The notes: a model not told the origin generated them from the sequence alone. Counted from the first letter of the stretch, positions 7,352 through 15,326 are shown. The stretch is DNA of 32,929 bases from JAILZP01 sp037444185 (GCA_037444185.1 JBBIMW010000026.1:1-32929), one strand, 5' to 3'. Made by a program: numbers and translations.

Positions 7352-9532
7352 ATGCCTAATTTCGGTTCACTAAGAGGAAAACTGCAGAACAATGCAGTCC
7401 TTCTCATGAAAAAAAGGAAATTTCGCAGGGGCAGTGCTGCGGTGCTGTTCTTTTTGTTATTGTCTTTTTTTGTCACCGTGGATATAGTCCCCAGCAAAGT
7501 TAATTTACAGCCGGGGCAGGTGTCCAGGGAAAATGTATTTGCCCCCCGTACGGTGTTTTTTGAAGACCGGTCCAAGACCGAGGATAAGAAGAAAAAGGCG
7601 GCGGAAGAAGTTCCACCCCAGTATGAGCGGCGGGAAGAAGTGGAGCCCGCCGTACTGAAGGATATTGGCTCGGTGATTCAGCGGGTGGGCAATATACAGC
7701 AGGATGCGGACATAAAGGAAGAGGAAAAGGTCAAGAAAATAGCCGGGGTATTGCCCTTCACCCTGCCCGAGGACCGTCTGCACACACTTTCTGTTCTGGA
7801 CCGGGAGTCCCTGGCAATATTATCCGGGGAGGTGAACGCCCAGGTATCCAGATGGATGAACACGGGTACCGGGGTTACAGGAGAGAACCTGAATAATGTG
7901 ATCGGGGATATAAACCAGAAACTGTCCGGCATTATGCTCTCCAAGGCGTACATTGATCTGGGCCAGGGCCTGGTGAAACATTTCATGCGCCCCAATACTT
8001 TTGAAAACGCTGAAAAAACAAGACTATTGCAGGCCGCTGCCAGGGACTCGGTGTCACCGGTGATGGTGACCATCCGGAAGGAAGAGAAGATAGTCGGCGC
8101 CGGAGATGTGGTCACTTTGGAGCATATTCAGAAACTGGAGGCCCTGGGCCTTTCCAGGGGAGGGGTGCCGTGGCAGTCAATTACGGGCAACGCCCTGCTG
8201 GTCGCCCTGTTGATGGTGGTGGTGCTTTTTTACCTCTACCAGCAGAACAGGGAAATATACACCAATGCCGGTGTGCTTTACCTGATGGGGATAATAGTGG
8301 TGGTAATCGTGGTGGTGGCCAAGGGCATACTGGCCATCGAGCTGACCAGGTCCCCCGAGTTCGGGGCGCTGCTGGGATATATGGTTCCTATCGGCGCGGC
8401 CGGCATGCTTATCGCCATTCTCATCGATTCCAGGGTGGCGGTGTTGGTGGTAAGCGTGCTGAGTCTTTTGCTGGCTCTAATGGCCGGGGGGCAGGTCAAT
8501 TTCGGTGTGGTGGGACTGGTGGGCGGCATCACCGGCGTGTATAGCGTCAGCAAGCTCAGTCAGCGGGGAGACTTGGCCAGGGCCGGTTTCTACACCAGCG
8601 CGGCCAACATTGCGGCAATAACGGTGATGGGGCTGGTAAGCAACGCCTCCCCTGCCCTGGTGGTTAGTTCGGCCTTTATACTGGGCACCACCAACGGCAT
8701 ACTTTCCTCCATCCTGACCAACGGTTCTCTGCCCTACCTGGAAAACGCCTTCGGGATAACTTCCTCGGTGAGACTTTTGGAGCTGTCCCATCCCAACAAC
8801 CCCCTGCTGAAAAAACTGCTTACCGAGGCCCCGGGCACATACCATCACAGTATATTGGTGGGCAATCTAGCCGAGGCGGCGGCCGGGGCGGTGGGCGGAG
8901 AAAGCCTGCTGGTCAGGGTCGGGGCTTACTACCACGACATCGGCAAAATCAAAAGGCCTTATTTTTTCATTGAGAACCAACTGTCCAGTGATAATCCCCA
9001 CGATAAAATCGCCCCCACCCTGAGCACTCTGATACTGACCTCCCATGTGCGGGACGGATTGGAACTGGCAAGGGAGCATAAACTCCCCCAGTCCATACTG
9101 AAAATAATTGAACAACATCACGGGTCCAGCCTGGTGACGTACTTTTACCACAAGGCCAGGGAAAACGGCGGGGATAATATTAATGAAGACGAGTTCAGAT
9201 ACGAGGGTCCCAAACCCCAGACAAAGGAGGCCGCCATCGTGATGTTGGCCGATTCCGTGGAGGCGGCCGTGCGGTCCATGCAGAACCGGACCCACAGCAG
9301 GGTTGAGGGGCTGGTCAGGAAAATATTGCGGGACAAGCTGATGGACGGACAGCTGGACGAGTGCGACCTGACCTTCAAGGATCTGGAAAAAATAACTGAA
9401 GCCTTTTTAAGGGTGCTCGGCGGGATTTTCCACTCCCGGGTGGAGTACCCCGACCTGTCCAAGGAGATGGAAAGGAGAAAGACAAGGCATGCCGGTTATA
9501 GTAAACAATCTGCTGGAAGAGGATCCGCTTGA
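7352..9532 (+). CDS. pgpH: 7TM-HD cyclic-di-AMP phosphodiesterase PgpH
   Basis: PgpH hydrolyses cyclic di-AMP through a cytoplasmic HD domain and carries a large extracytoplasmic domain. Residues 1-45 include the first membrane helix (AAVLFFLLLSFFVTVDIV). The outer domain runs to about residue 275. Six or seven hydrophobic segments follow, from ALLVALLMVVVLFYLY to about residue 455. The HD domain starts at TYHHSILVGNLAEAA (about 495) and has the metal-binding dyad in AYYHDIGKIKRPYFF, then IIEQHHGSSLVTYFY. At 726 aa it matches B. subtilis PgpH/YqfF. ATG 7352 has AGGAG nearby. Its last 44 bases overlap ybeY. c-di-AMP turnover affects potassium homeostasis and the cell wall. Confidence 0.94.
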   Translation: MPNFGSLRGKLQNNAVLLMKKRKFRRGSAAVLFFLLLSFFVTVDIVPSKVNLQPGQVSRENVFAPRTVFFEDRSKTEDKKKKAAEEVPPQYERREEVEPAVLKDIGSVIQRVGNIQQDADIKEEEKVKKIAGVLPFTLPEDRLHTLSVLDRESLAILSGEVNAQVSRWMNTGTGVTGENLNNVIGDINQKLSGIMLSKAYIDLGQGLVKHFMRPNTFENAEKTRLLQAAARDSVSPVMVTIRKEEKIVGAGDVVTLEHIQKLEALGLSRGGVPWQSITGNALLVALLMVVVLFYLYQQNREIYTNAGVLYLMGIIVVVIVVVAKGILAIELTRSPEFGALLGYMVPIGAAGMLIAILIDSRVAVLVVSVLSLLLALMAGGQVNFGVVGLVGGITGVYSVSKLSQRGDLARAGFYTSAANIAAITVMGLVSNASPALVVSSAFILGTTNGILSSILTNGSLPYLENAFGITSSVRLLELSHPNNPLLKKLLTEAPGTYHHSILVGNLAEAAAGAVGGESLLVRVGAYYHDIGKIKRPYFFIENQLSSDNPHDKIAPTLSTLILTSHVRDGLELAREHKLPQSILKIIEQHHGSSLVTYFYHKARENGGDNINEDEFRYEGPKPQTKEAAIVMLADSVEAAVRSMQNRTHSRVEGLVRKILRDKLMDGQLDECDLTFKDLEKITEAFLRVLGGIFHSRVEYPDLSKEMERRKTRHAGYSKQSAGRGSA

Positions 9533-9956
9533 CGTTGATTTGGAATTGCTGGCGGAAAGGACGGTGCGGACGGTTCTGGAACAGGAGGGGTATGGGGAGG
9601 AGTCCGAGGTGAGCGTGGTTTTCACCGATGACAAATATATCAGGGAACTGAACAGGAATTACCGGGGCATTGACAGTCCCACCGACGTCCTCTCCTTTGC
9701 CATGAACGATGGGGAGCCGATGCTGGGGGCGGAGGGGGAGTATCTCCTGGGTGATGTGGTGATATCTCTGCAGGCGGCGCAGCGCCAGGGAGATGAATAC
9801 GGCCACGGAATCAGGCGGGAGGTGGCTTACCTGGCGGCCCACGGGGCCTTGCACTTGTTGGGCTATGATCACCGGGATGAGGAAAGCCGGGCGGTGATGC
9901 GGGAGAAGGAGGAGTCGGCCATGGCCACCCTGGGGTTGGGAAGGGACGGGCTGTAG
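9489..9956 (+). CDS. ybeY: endoribonuclease / rRNA maturation factor YbeY
   Basis: YbeY is a zinc-dependent endoribonuclease used in 16S rRNA 3'-end processing and ribosome quality control. The zinc-binding signature HGALHLLGYDH starts at His118, and SPTDVLSFAM precedes it as expected. Length 155 aa is normal. The ATG lies inside the 3' end of pgpH (44-base overlap) with AAGGAG about a dozen bases upstream, implying translational coupling. It sits in the usual phoH-pgpH-ybeY-dgkA order. Confidence 0.96.
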   Translation: MPVIVNNLLEEDPLDVDLELLAERTVRTVLEQEGYGEESEVSVVFTDDKYIRELNRNYRGIDSPTDVLSFAMNDGEPMLGAEGEYLLGDVVISLQAAQRQGDEYGHGIRREVAYLAAHGALHLLGYDHRDEESRAVMREKEESAMATLGLGRDGL

Positions 9957-9992
9957 TTTGCTGCCGGCAATCATTTGTAATTTATCATAGGA

Positions 9993-10030
9993 GACAGTAG
10001 ACATGAGACAGGAGACGGGAGGCGGGGGAC
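9993..10030 (+). repeat. degenerate 7-nt-phased repeat block (GACAGGA family)
   Basis: Five in-phase heptamers, GACAGTA, GACATGA, GACAGGA, GACGGGA and GGCGGGG, plus a final GAC, fill the ybeY-dgkA spacer. The ATG within this block opens an in-frame 15-codon extension of dgkA that is most likely not translated. Confidence 0.7.
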
Positions 10031-10047
10031 AAAAAGAAGGAGGGCGA

Positions 10048-10413
10048 ATGATAGAATCTTTTTTTAAAAGTTTTTTGTACGCAGGAAGAGGGATCCGGTG
10101 GGTTCTGTCCTCCCAGAGAAACATGAGGATTCACCTGGCTGTGGCCTTTATCGTGTTTTCGGCGGTGGCCTGGTTTAAGATAAACAGCAGTGAGCTGGCC
10201 ATGGTCATTTTTGCCGTGGCTTTGGTCATGGTGGCCGAGATGATAAATTCTGCGATGGAAAGAATTATTGACATTGTGTCCCCCGATGATCGCCCCCTGG
10301 CCGGGCTGGCCAAGGATGTCGCAGCCGGCGCGGTGCTGCTGGCGGCTTTTTTTTCTGTGGTCATCGGTCTGCTGGTTTTTCTGCCGCATGTTAAAAAGTG
10401 GCTGGCGGAATGA
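10048..10413 (+). CDS. dgkA: diacylglycerol kinase family protein (undecaprenol kinase)
   Basis: This integral membrane kinase phosphorylates undecaprenol in Gram-positive bacteria, or diacylglycerol in proteobacteria. It has a trimer-forming three-helix fold. The signature EMINSAMERIIDIVSPDDRPLAGLAKDVAAGAVLL is present at about residues 65-100 (the conserved E..N.A.E and K.D..A.AV residues), with hydrophobic helices on both sides. Start ATG 10048 is chosen because AGAAGGAGGG lies just upstream. The in-frame ATG at 10003 lies within the heptamer repeat and adds a Gly-rich tail untypical of the family. Length 121 aa fits. It is followed by cdd and era as in B. subtilis. Confidence 0.93.
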   Translation: MIESFFKSFLYAGRGIRWVLSSQRNMRIHLAVAFIVFSAVAWFKINSSELAMVIFAVALVMVAEMINSAMERIIDIVSPDDRPLAGLAKDVAAGAVLLAAFFSVVIGLLVFLPHVKKWLAE

Positions 10414-10432
10414 TATATCCGGGAGGTGCGGA

Positions 10433-10843
10433 ATGGACGAAGGTTCTTTGAAACAGGGCGAGTTGATACAGGCGGCACTTTCAGCCCGGAGCCGGGCCTA
10501 CGCCCCATACTCCGGCTTCAGGGTGGGGGCGGCCCTTCTCACCGGTGGGGGAAGTATATTCACCGGCTGCAACATTGAGAATTCGTCCTATGGCCTGACC
10601 TGCTGCGCTGAACGGGTGGCCCTGTTTAAGGCGGTCAGCGAGGGGGAAAGGGATTTTGCTGCCATGGCGGTTGTATCGGACAGTGATGAGTTCTGTTCCC
10701 CCTGCGGGGCCTGCCGGCAGGTTATGGCCGAATTCGGAGAGGGCATTATGGTGTATATGTGCAGAAACAACGGGGAATACCGGCTGAAAACCGCAGGCCA
10801 GCTTTTGCCGGCTCGGTTCAGGCTGGATTCGGGCCCCCGGTAA
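10433..10843 (+). CDS. cdd: cytidine deaminase
   Basis: This enzyme deaminates cytidine and deoxycytidine to uridine and deoxyuridine in pyrimidine salvage. The zinc site is complete: CAER (the Cys-Ala-Glu proton-shuttle motif, with Cys as ligand) and PCGACRQVM with two more cysteine ligands, typical of the tetrameric three-Cys form. SRAYAPYSGFRVGAALL and GCNIENSSYGLTCCAERVAL are classic. Length 136 aa is standard. ATG 10433 has GGGAGGTG at suitable spacing; a longer open frame upstream overlaps dgkA and is not supported. Confidence 0.96.
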   Translation: MDEGSLKQGELIQAALSARSRAYAPYSGFRVGAALLTGGGSIFTGCNIENSSYGLTCCAERVALFKAVSEGERDFAAMAVVSDSDEFCSPCGACRQVMAEFGEGIMVYMCRNNGEYRLKTAGQLLPARFRLDSGPR

Positions 10844-10861
10844 TGTTGAGGTGATTTATTC

Positions 10862-11761
10862 ATGCCCGGAGAAGGATCTTTCAGGTCTGGGTTTGCCGCC
10901 TTGTTGGGCAGGCCCAATGTGGGCAAGTCCACTTTGGTGAACAGTCTGGTGGGGCATAAGGTGGCCATTATTTCGAACAAACCCCAGACCACCAGGCACA
11001 GAATACGCGCGGTTTTGACCAGGGACGACGCCCAGGCGGTTTTCCTCGACACCCCCGGCGTTCATAAACCCAGGCACAGGCTGGGGCAATACATGGTGGA
11101 ACTGGCCCTGGGCACCCTGAAAGAGGTTGACGTGGTTCTCTTTTTATGTGAGGCGGACCATCCGGGCACCGGGGACAAGTACATTGTGGAGCGGCTGGAG
11201 AAGGTGTCCACCCCGGTAATACTGGTGTTGAACAAGATAGACCTGGTGGCCAAAAGGGAGTTGCTCCCTCTGATAGACGGTTTCCGGCAGCTGTACCGGT
11301 TCAGCGAAATCGTGCCGGTGTCGGCCCTTACGGGAGAGAATCTGGAACGCCTGACAGAACTGGTTGTGGCCCATCTTCCGGCGGGTCCCAAATATTACCC
11401 GGACGGAATCGTCACCGATACTCCGGAGAGGTTTATCATGTCTGAAATCATCAGAGAGAAAGTGCTGCAACTTACCTCCCAGGAAGTGCCCCACTCGGTG
11501 ACGGTGGATGTGGAGGAGGTCCGGGAGAGGCCAAACAATCTGGTGGCCGTCAGGGCCGTCATTTATACCGAAAGGGATTCCCAGAAAGGTATATTGATCG
11601 GTAAAAATGGCGGCATGTTGAAGGAAGTGGGGAAAAGAGCCAGGGAGGAGATGGAGGTTCTCTTCGGCTCCAGGATTTTTCTCGATCTTTGGGTGAAGGT
11701 CAAGACCGACTGGCGGAACAATGAGAAGCACCTGCGGAGCTTCGGTTATTTACAGGAGTAG
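10862..11761 (+). CDS. era: GTPase Era
   Basis: Era is an essential GTPase that binds the 3' end of 16S rRNA and checks 30S assembly. The G-domain motifs are intact: G1 GRPNVGKS (residues 16-23), G3 DTPGVHKP, G4 NKID. The C-terminal KH RNA-binding domain is visible in KGILIGKNGGMLKEVGKRAR. Length 299 aa is standard. GAGGTGA lies upstream of ATG 10862. It closes the yqfC-era run. In B. subtilis the next gene is recO; here an M-box/corA unit and ubiX intervene. Confidence 0.97.
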   Translation: MPGEGSFRSGFAALLGRPNVGKSTLVNSLVGHKVAIISNKPQTTRHRIRAVLTRDDAQAVFLDTPGVHKPRHRLGQYMVELALGTLKEVDVVLFLCEADHPGTGDKYIVERLEKVSTPVILVLNKIDLVAKRELLPLIDGFRQLYRFSEIVPVSALTGENLERLTELVVAHLPAGPKYYPDGIVTDTPERFIMSEIIREKVLQLTSQEVPHSVTVDVEEVRERPNNLVAVRAVIYTERDSQKGILIGKNGGMLKEVGKRAREEMEVLFGSRIFLDLWVKVKTDWRNNEKHLRSFGYLQE

Positions 11762-11834
11762 GAGTCTTGACATTTTTGCGGCATGGAGCCCCTTGTTTGA
11801 CAGAATTATACTGGCGCCGGGCTGAATTAACCGC

Positions 11835-11863
11835 TTGTCATACAACAATTCATATGCTATGCT
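11835..11863 (+). promoter_or_regulatory. sigma-A promoter of the M-box/corA transcript
   Basis: A -35 box TTGTCA (11835-11840) and a -10 box TATGCT (11858-11863) are 17 bases apart. The -10 box is preceded by TGC, an extended -10. The predicted start near 11870 lies about 20 bases before the riboswitch core. Confidence 0.6.
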
Positions 11864-11887
11864 ATTCATGGAAAAAATATATAAGTC

Positions 11888-12054
11888 ATCTTCGTTAGGT
11901 GAGGCGTCTGTACAGACACATGCCACTGCCCGGAAACGTCGAGAGACGGTAACGGGTCAACAGGTATTACCGGCTTAAGGTTTTACTTAATGTGGCTGGG
12001 ACTGCGGGAGAAATTGCCCTAGCTGTATAGTGCCAAAGCTTGTACGAGTGAAGA
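11888..12054 (+). ncRNA. M-box magnesium riboswitch (ykoK leader)
   Basis: The leader carries the hallmark segments of the M-box aptamer in order: CTTCGTTAGGTGAGGC, CTGTACAGACACATGCCACT, GCCCGGAAACGTCGAGAGAC, GGGTCAACAGGTATTACCGG, TTAAGGTTTTACTTAATG, TATAGTGCCAAAGCTTGTAC and GAGTGAAG. P1 pairs CTTC (11890-11893) with GAAG (12050-12053). The aptamer binds Mg2+ and turns off downstream magnesium transporter genes when magnesium is plentiful, which suits the corA gene that follows. Recognition is from conserved sequence, without a covariance search. Confidence 0.95.
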
Positions 12055-12070
12055 AGGCGGGTTTGACTGT

Positions 12071-12107
12071 ACCTGACGGCCTTCTGGTTTGATGCGGCAG
12101 GTTTTTT
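12071..12107 (+). terminator. M-box expression-platform terminator
   Basis: ACCTG-A-CG (12071-12078) pairs with CG-G-CAGGT (12095-12102), followed by a run of Ts. A competing hairpin, AGAAGGC (12052-12058) with GCCTTCT (12079-12085), would block it. The 5' arm of that hairpin shares bases with the P1 stem of the aptamer. Mg-bound P1 therefore favours termination, an OFF switch. Confidence 0.75.
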
Positions 12108-12147
12108 GTTTTTCCTGGGCTTTTCCACGGAGATGCTTGTTGGGGGA

Positions 12148-13131
12148 ATGAGTATAGTGATTAAGACTTATTTTTATGATTCCTCCCTGGACCGGATTAT
12201 ACACGACGTAGATCTTGGTCAGAAGGATTTGATGGACAGGACTGAAAATCTGATGTGGGTCGATGTTTTCAATTTCACGGACGCCGAGGCCAACCAGGTG
12301 GCCGGCGTTTTCGGATTCCACCCCCTTTCGGTGGAGGACTGCTTGCATTACAGCCCTAGGGCCAAAGTGGACAATTACGAGGATTATTATTTCTTTGTGC
12401 TGCATGCCCTGAGGTACGAGGAGGAAAGCGACGAGGAGATCTCCCTGGAGCAGCTGAATGTGTACCTGGGCAAAAATTACGTGGTTACCTTTCACCGGAG
12501 GACATTGCCCACCCTCGGTAAAATAGCCAGGGACTGTCTGGCCAACCGCCGGCTGGAGGTGATGAAGAAGGGGCCGGACTTTTTCCTGTATACAATTATC
12601 GACGGCATCACAGACATGTACTTCCCCGTCCTGGACCGCATCAATGAACGGGTGGAGGAACTGGAGGACGATTTGTACGTACTGCCCACCAAGGAAGTCA
12701 CCGAAGAATTTCTCAGTTTGAAAAGGACAACCCTGGCCATCAGGCGGGCCATAATACCGCAAAAGAGAATTTTTGCTTCGGGAAATGGCAATTACACCTT
12801 TACGGTCAGCGAGGAAAACGTCCCCTACTACCTGGATTTGGTGGACCACATAGAGCGTATCATAGACAGCATCGACAGCTTCCGGGATTTGGTGGACGGC
12901 GCCCTGGCCACCTATGACTCCATCATAAATGCAAGGACCAACGAAACCATACGGGTGCTGACGGTTATATCCACCATTTTCATGCCTCTGACGTTTTTAA
13001 CCGGCTACTTCGGCATGAATGTGCCCCTCCCCGCCCAGGAGTCGGTGGTGTCCACACTGTCCATCACCTTCGGGCTGTTAGGGGTGTCAATGTGGATGTT
13101 TCTTGTTTTCCGTATTCGCAAGTGGATATAA
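12148..13131 (+). CDS. corA: CorA-family magnesium/cobalt transporter
   Basis: CorA forms a pentameric inner-membrane Mg2+ channel. The long soluble N-terminal part includes VEDCLHYSPRAKVDNYEDYYF and NYVVTFHRR. The C-terminus has two membrane helices, IRVLTVISTIFMPLTFLTG ending in the selectivity signature YFGMN, then a second helix (SITFGLLGVSMWMFLVFRI). A basic tail RIRKWI ends the protein, as usual. Length is 327 aa from ATG 12148. GTG 12157 is in frame and better spaced from GGGGGA, so the start may be three codons later. The gene is under the M-box. Its stop lies 22 bases from the stop of convergent ubiX. Confidence 0.95.
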   Translation: MSIVIKTYFYDSSLDRIIHDVDLGQKDLMDRTENLMWVDVFNFTDAEANQVAGVFGFHPLSVEDCLHYSPRAKVDNYEDYYFFVLHALRYEEESDEEISLEQLNVYLGKNYVVTFHRRTLPTLGKIARDCLANRRLEVMKKGPDFFLYTIIDGITDMYFPVLDRINERVEELEDDLYVLPTKEVTEEFLSLKRTTLAIRRAIIPQKRIFASGNGNYTFTVSEENVPYYLDLVDHIERIIDSIDSFRDLVDGALATYDSIINARTNETIRVLTVISTIFMPLTFLTGYFGMNVPLPAQESVVSTLSITFGLLGVSMWMFLVFRIRKWI

Positions 13132-13153
13132 AGCCGTTCCCCGATGTCTCCCT

Positions 13154-13708
13154 TCATTCCCCCCAGCGTTTGACCAGGCTGTTGCCGATGCCCAGACAGT
13201 CCAGCGTCCGGCCGGCGGTGTGTCTTAATATATCATCGATGGTGGCCGGGCGGGTGTAGAAGGCAGGGACCGGGGGCATGATAAAAACTCCCAGCCGGGC
13301 CAGCTTCAACATGTTTTCCAGGTGAATGGCGCTCAATGGCGTTTCCCTGACCAGCAGCACCAAGGGGCGCCGTTCCTTTATAGTGACATCGGCGGCCCTG
13401 ACGATTAGATTGTCGGCATGTCCGGCGGCGATGGCCGACAGTGTTTTCATGCTGCAGGGAGCGATGATCATTCCTTTGTGCAGGAATGACCCGCTGGCGG
13501 GACCCGCCATCATATCATCCTGCTCATAGACGCGGTATGCCAGGGAGGCCGCCCGCCCTGGGCTGAATCCGGTTTCCGCAGCCATGGCCTGCTTCGCCCA
13601 GCGGCTCATGATCAGGTGGGTTTCCGTTTCCAGCCGGTTCAGTTCCTCCAGTATCAACAGTCCGTACGCCGCCCCCGAGGCGCCGGTCATGGCCATCACT
13701 ACACGCAT
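13154..13708 (-). CDS. ubiX: UbiX-family flavin prenyltransferase
   Basis: UbiX joins dimethylallyl phosphate to FMN, making the prenylated flavin used by UbiD-type decarboxylases. The N-terminal motif MTGASGAAYGLLILEEL is the FMN-binding start of the family. GMIIAPCSMKTLSAIAAGHADNLIVRAADV and RRPLVLLVRETPLSAIHLENMLKL are the characteristic core. PPVPAFYTRPATIDDI is also typical. Length 184 aa is standard. The ribosome binding site is weak (GCGGGA). No ubiD-like decarboxylase is in this window, so the partner must be elsewhere. It may be monocistronic. Confidence 0.95.
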   Translation of the reverse strand: MRVVMAMTGASGAAYGLLILEELNRLETETHLIMSRWAKQAMAAETGFSPGRAASLAYRVYEQDDMMAGPASGSFLHKGMIIAPCSMKTLSAIAAGHADNLIVRAADVTIKERRPLVLLVRETPLSAIHLENMLKLARLGVFIMPPVPAFYTRPATIDDILRHTAGRTLDCLGIGNSLVKRWGE

Positions 13709-13820
13709 GCTGTTTATCCCGCCAATCGGTATTTTTTACTTATTTTAACCCCGGTTGCCTAAAAAGAAAAGGAATTAACTTGAAAATAGTCCGGGCAACT
13801 TATTTCGCATCCTTATTCTG

Positions 13821-13848
13821 TCGGAATCCGGAATCCGGCGTGTCCGGC
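13821..13848 (+). repeat. short 7-nt-phased repeat upstream of recO
   Basis: TCGGAAT, CCGGAAT, CCGGCGT and GTCCGGC are consecutive heptamers just before the recO ribosome binding site. The preceding 15 bases (13806-13820) nearly match 24128-24143, so this may be part of a longer dispersed element. Confidence 0.45.
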
Positions 13849-13861
13849 GGGAGTATGAACT

Positions 13862-14608
13862 ATGAAAGAATACACGGTGGACGCCATTATTTTAAAATCT
13901 TTAAAGTCCAGGGAAGCTGACCGGATCCTCACCCTCTATACCAGGCAGGCGGGGAAGAAGACGGCCATGGCCCACGGCGTGGAAAAGCCTTTCAGCAAAA
14001 AGCGCGGGGCGGTGCAGCCCTTCGGCTATTCCAGGTTGCAGCTGCGCCGGGGGAGGGACCTGGACTCGGTGGCCCAGGGGGAGGGGATTGAAATTTTTCC
14101 GGCATTGAGGGCAAGTTTGGAGGGACTGGCCGGGGCCAGCTATATGGCAGAACTGGTGGATGCCTTTACCATGGACGAGGACCCCAACCCCCCGATTTTT
14201 CAATTGCTGTTGGAAACCTTCAGGCTGCTGGGGGGAAAACATGATTTTGTCGCCGCCAGATCCTTTGAAATAAAGCTGGTTTCACTTCTGGGCTACCGTC
14301 CGGGACTGGAGGCATGTGTGTTATGCGATACGCCGGCGGCGGGGGAGGAGTTGTATTTTCTGCCGGAACACGGCGGTGTTGTCTGTCACGGATGCTGTCC
14401 GTCCCCGGGCCGGGAAAAAGAGATGACCAGGGGGGCGCTGGAGAACATGAAGGTGCTTTTGCGGTGGGAGACGGCCCGTATTCACCAGATCAGGGTGGAC
14501 CGGTCCGCCGGTGATGAAATAAAAAATGCTATGAGGCGATTTATTGATCATCGTCTGGACAGGGGAATCAAGTCGCGCAGGTTCGATGACCTGCTGGGGC
14601 GCCGATGA
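13862..14608 (+). CDS. recO: DNA repair protein RecO
   Basis: RecO acts with RecR and RecF to load RecA on SSB-coated DNA. The N-terminal OB-fold is seen in YTVDAIILKSLKSREADRILTLYT. The zinc site in the C-terminal half is two paired cysteines, CVLCDT and CHGCC, enclosing GEELYFLPEHGGV. The end RRFDDLLGRR resembles other RecO C-termini. Length 248 aa is normal. ATG 13862 has GCGGGAG upstream. Placement ahead of glyQS matches B. subtilis. Confidence 0.94.
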   Translation: MKEYTVDAIILKSLKSREADRILTLYTRQAGKKTAMAHGVEKPFSKKRGAVQPFGYSRLQLRRGRDLDSVAQGEGIEIFPALRASLEGLAGASYMAELVDAFTMDEDPNPPIFQLLLETFRLLGGKHDFVAARSFEIKLVSLLGYRPGLEACVLCDTPAAGEELYFLPEHGGVVCHGCCPSPGREKEMTRGALENMKVLLRWETARIHQIRVDRSAGDEIKNAMRRFIDHRLDRGIKSRRFDDLLGRR

Positions 14609-14697
14609 ATAATTTGCGCCGGGAAGGGTTAAATAATTTTAAAGACGGTGGTTATAGCCGGCGGGCCGGCACGCCATCTTAAAAGGAGGAGCCCTTC

Positions 14698-15087
14698 GTG
14701 AATGAAATTGAAAAGATTGACCTGATCAGGTCGAGAATGGAAGTGGGATACAGGGAAGCCAGGGAGGCCCTGGAAGCCGTCGGGGGAGACGTGGTGCAGG
14801 CGCTGATCAATCTTGAGGAAAGGAAAAACACATTTCCGGAGAAGGTTCAGCACCGGGGCCACGAACTGGTGGGCCAGCTGAAGGGCATTTTACACAAGGG
14901 ACGGGATACCAGAATAAAAGTAAAGCAGGGGGACAGGACAGTATTCGATTTCCCCGCATCTTTGGGGGCCTTGGGGCTTTTGGGTGTTCTGGCCAGCAGC
15001 CAGCTGGCTGTAGTGGGTGCGCTGGGCACCATTGCCGCCATGAGCAAAAACTATCACCTGGAAGTTGAGAGGCCCGAAGGACCTTGA
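14698..15087 (+). CDS. DUF4342-like protein with N-terminal UBA-like domain
   Basis: This 129-residue protein starts at GTG 14698 with a strong AAAAGGAGGA. Residues 1-40 (IEKIDLIRSRMEVGYREARE, ALEAVGGDVVQALINLEE) resemble the UBA-like three-helix domain of EF-Ts and NAC proteins. The second part (RIKVKQGDRTVFDFPASLGA) has the basic beta segment and short Ala/Gly/Leu-rich hydrophobic stretch (LGLLGVLASSQLAVVGALGT) typical of DUF4342, which might touch a membrane. Function is unknown. It sits between recO and the glyQ T-box. Its stop codon overlaps the likely glyQS promoter, so it is probably the last gene of the recO transcript. Confidence 0.85.
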   Translation: MNEIEKIDLIRSRMEVGYREAREALEAVGGDVVQALINLEERKNTFPEKVQHRGHELVGQLKGILHKGRDTRIKVKQGDRTVFDFPASLGALGLLGVLASSQLAVVGALGTIAAMSKNYHLEVERPEGP

Positions 15088-15113
15088 CTGGTACTTGGAT
15101 TTAATGGTAAATT
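15084..15113 (+). promoter_or_regulatory. likely glyQS promoter
   Basis: A -35 box TTGACT (15084-15089) is followed after 18 bases by TAAATT (15108-15113). The -35 box contains the TGA stop of the upstream gene. The predicted start, about 15120, is just ahead of T-box stem I. Confidence 0.5.
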
Positions 15114-15129
15114 ATTATCAAAAATAAAA

Positions 15130-15326
15130 GGCTATGAAGGAAAGAGTAACCAATGCCTGTTTTCAAAGAGAGCCGGGGGCTGCTGAGACCCGGTAAAACA
15201 GGCGGTGTGAAAGGCACTCCCGAGCTTTTTGCCTAAAGAGACGGGCCGCCCGTCCGGGGGGCCAATCAGGGTGGAACCGCGGGAAACACCTCCCGTCCCT
15301 GGAGTGATCCGGGGCGGGGGGTTTTT
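15130..15326 (+). ncRNA. T-box leader sensing tRNA-Gly (glyQS)
   Basis: The invariant T-box AGGGTGGAACCGCGGG lies at 15268-15283. Stem I is built on GCCTGTTTT pairing with AAAACAGGC, and the 3' strand of the specifier loop, GTGAAAGGCAC, offers GGC (15213-15215) as the glycine specifier codon. Uncharged tRNA-Gly would stabilise the antiterminator and switch on glyQ-glyS. Specifier assignment is from position and the downstream genes; no covariance model was run. Confidence 0.93.
15289..15326 (+). terminator. T-box regulated intrinsic terminator
   Basis: CCTCCCGTCCC pairs with GGGGCGGGGGG (11 bp, including two G-T pairs) around a 10-11 nt loop and is followed by TTTTT at 15322-15326. It lies directly after the T-box, and its 5' side competes with the antiterminator. 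Confidence 0.9.

Noticed and set aside
9993..10030. CRISPR or minisatellite array
   Set aside because: Units are only 7 bases, degenerate, without spacers and without cas genes nearby.
10003..10047. Upstream ATG for dgkA
   Set aside because: It lies inside the heptamer repeat and gives a Gly-rich tail; GGAGGG before ATG 10048 is a far better start.
11767..11898. A 43-codon TTG-started frame after era, possibly a YqzL-like small gene
   Set aside because: It has no family resemblance that I can see, and it overlaps the promoter and 5' edge of the M-box.
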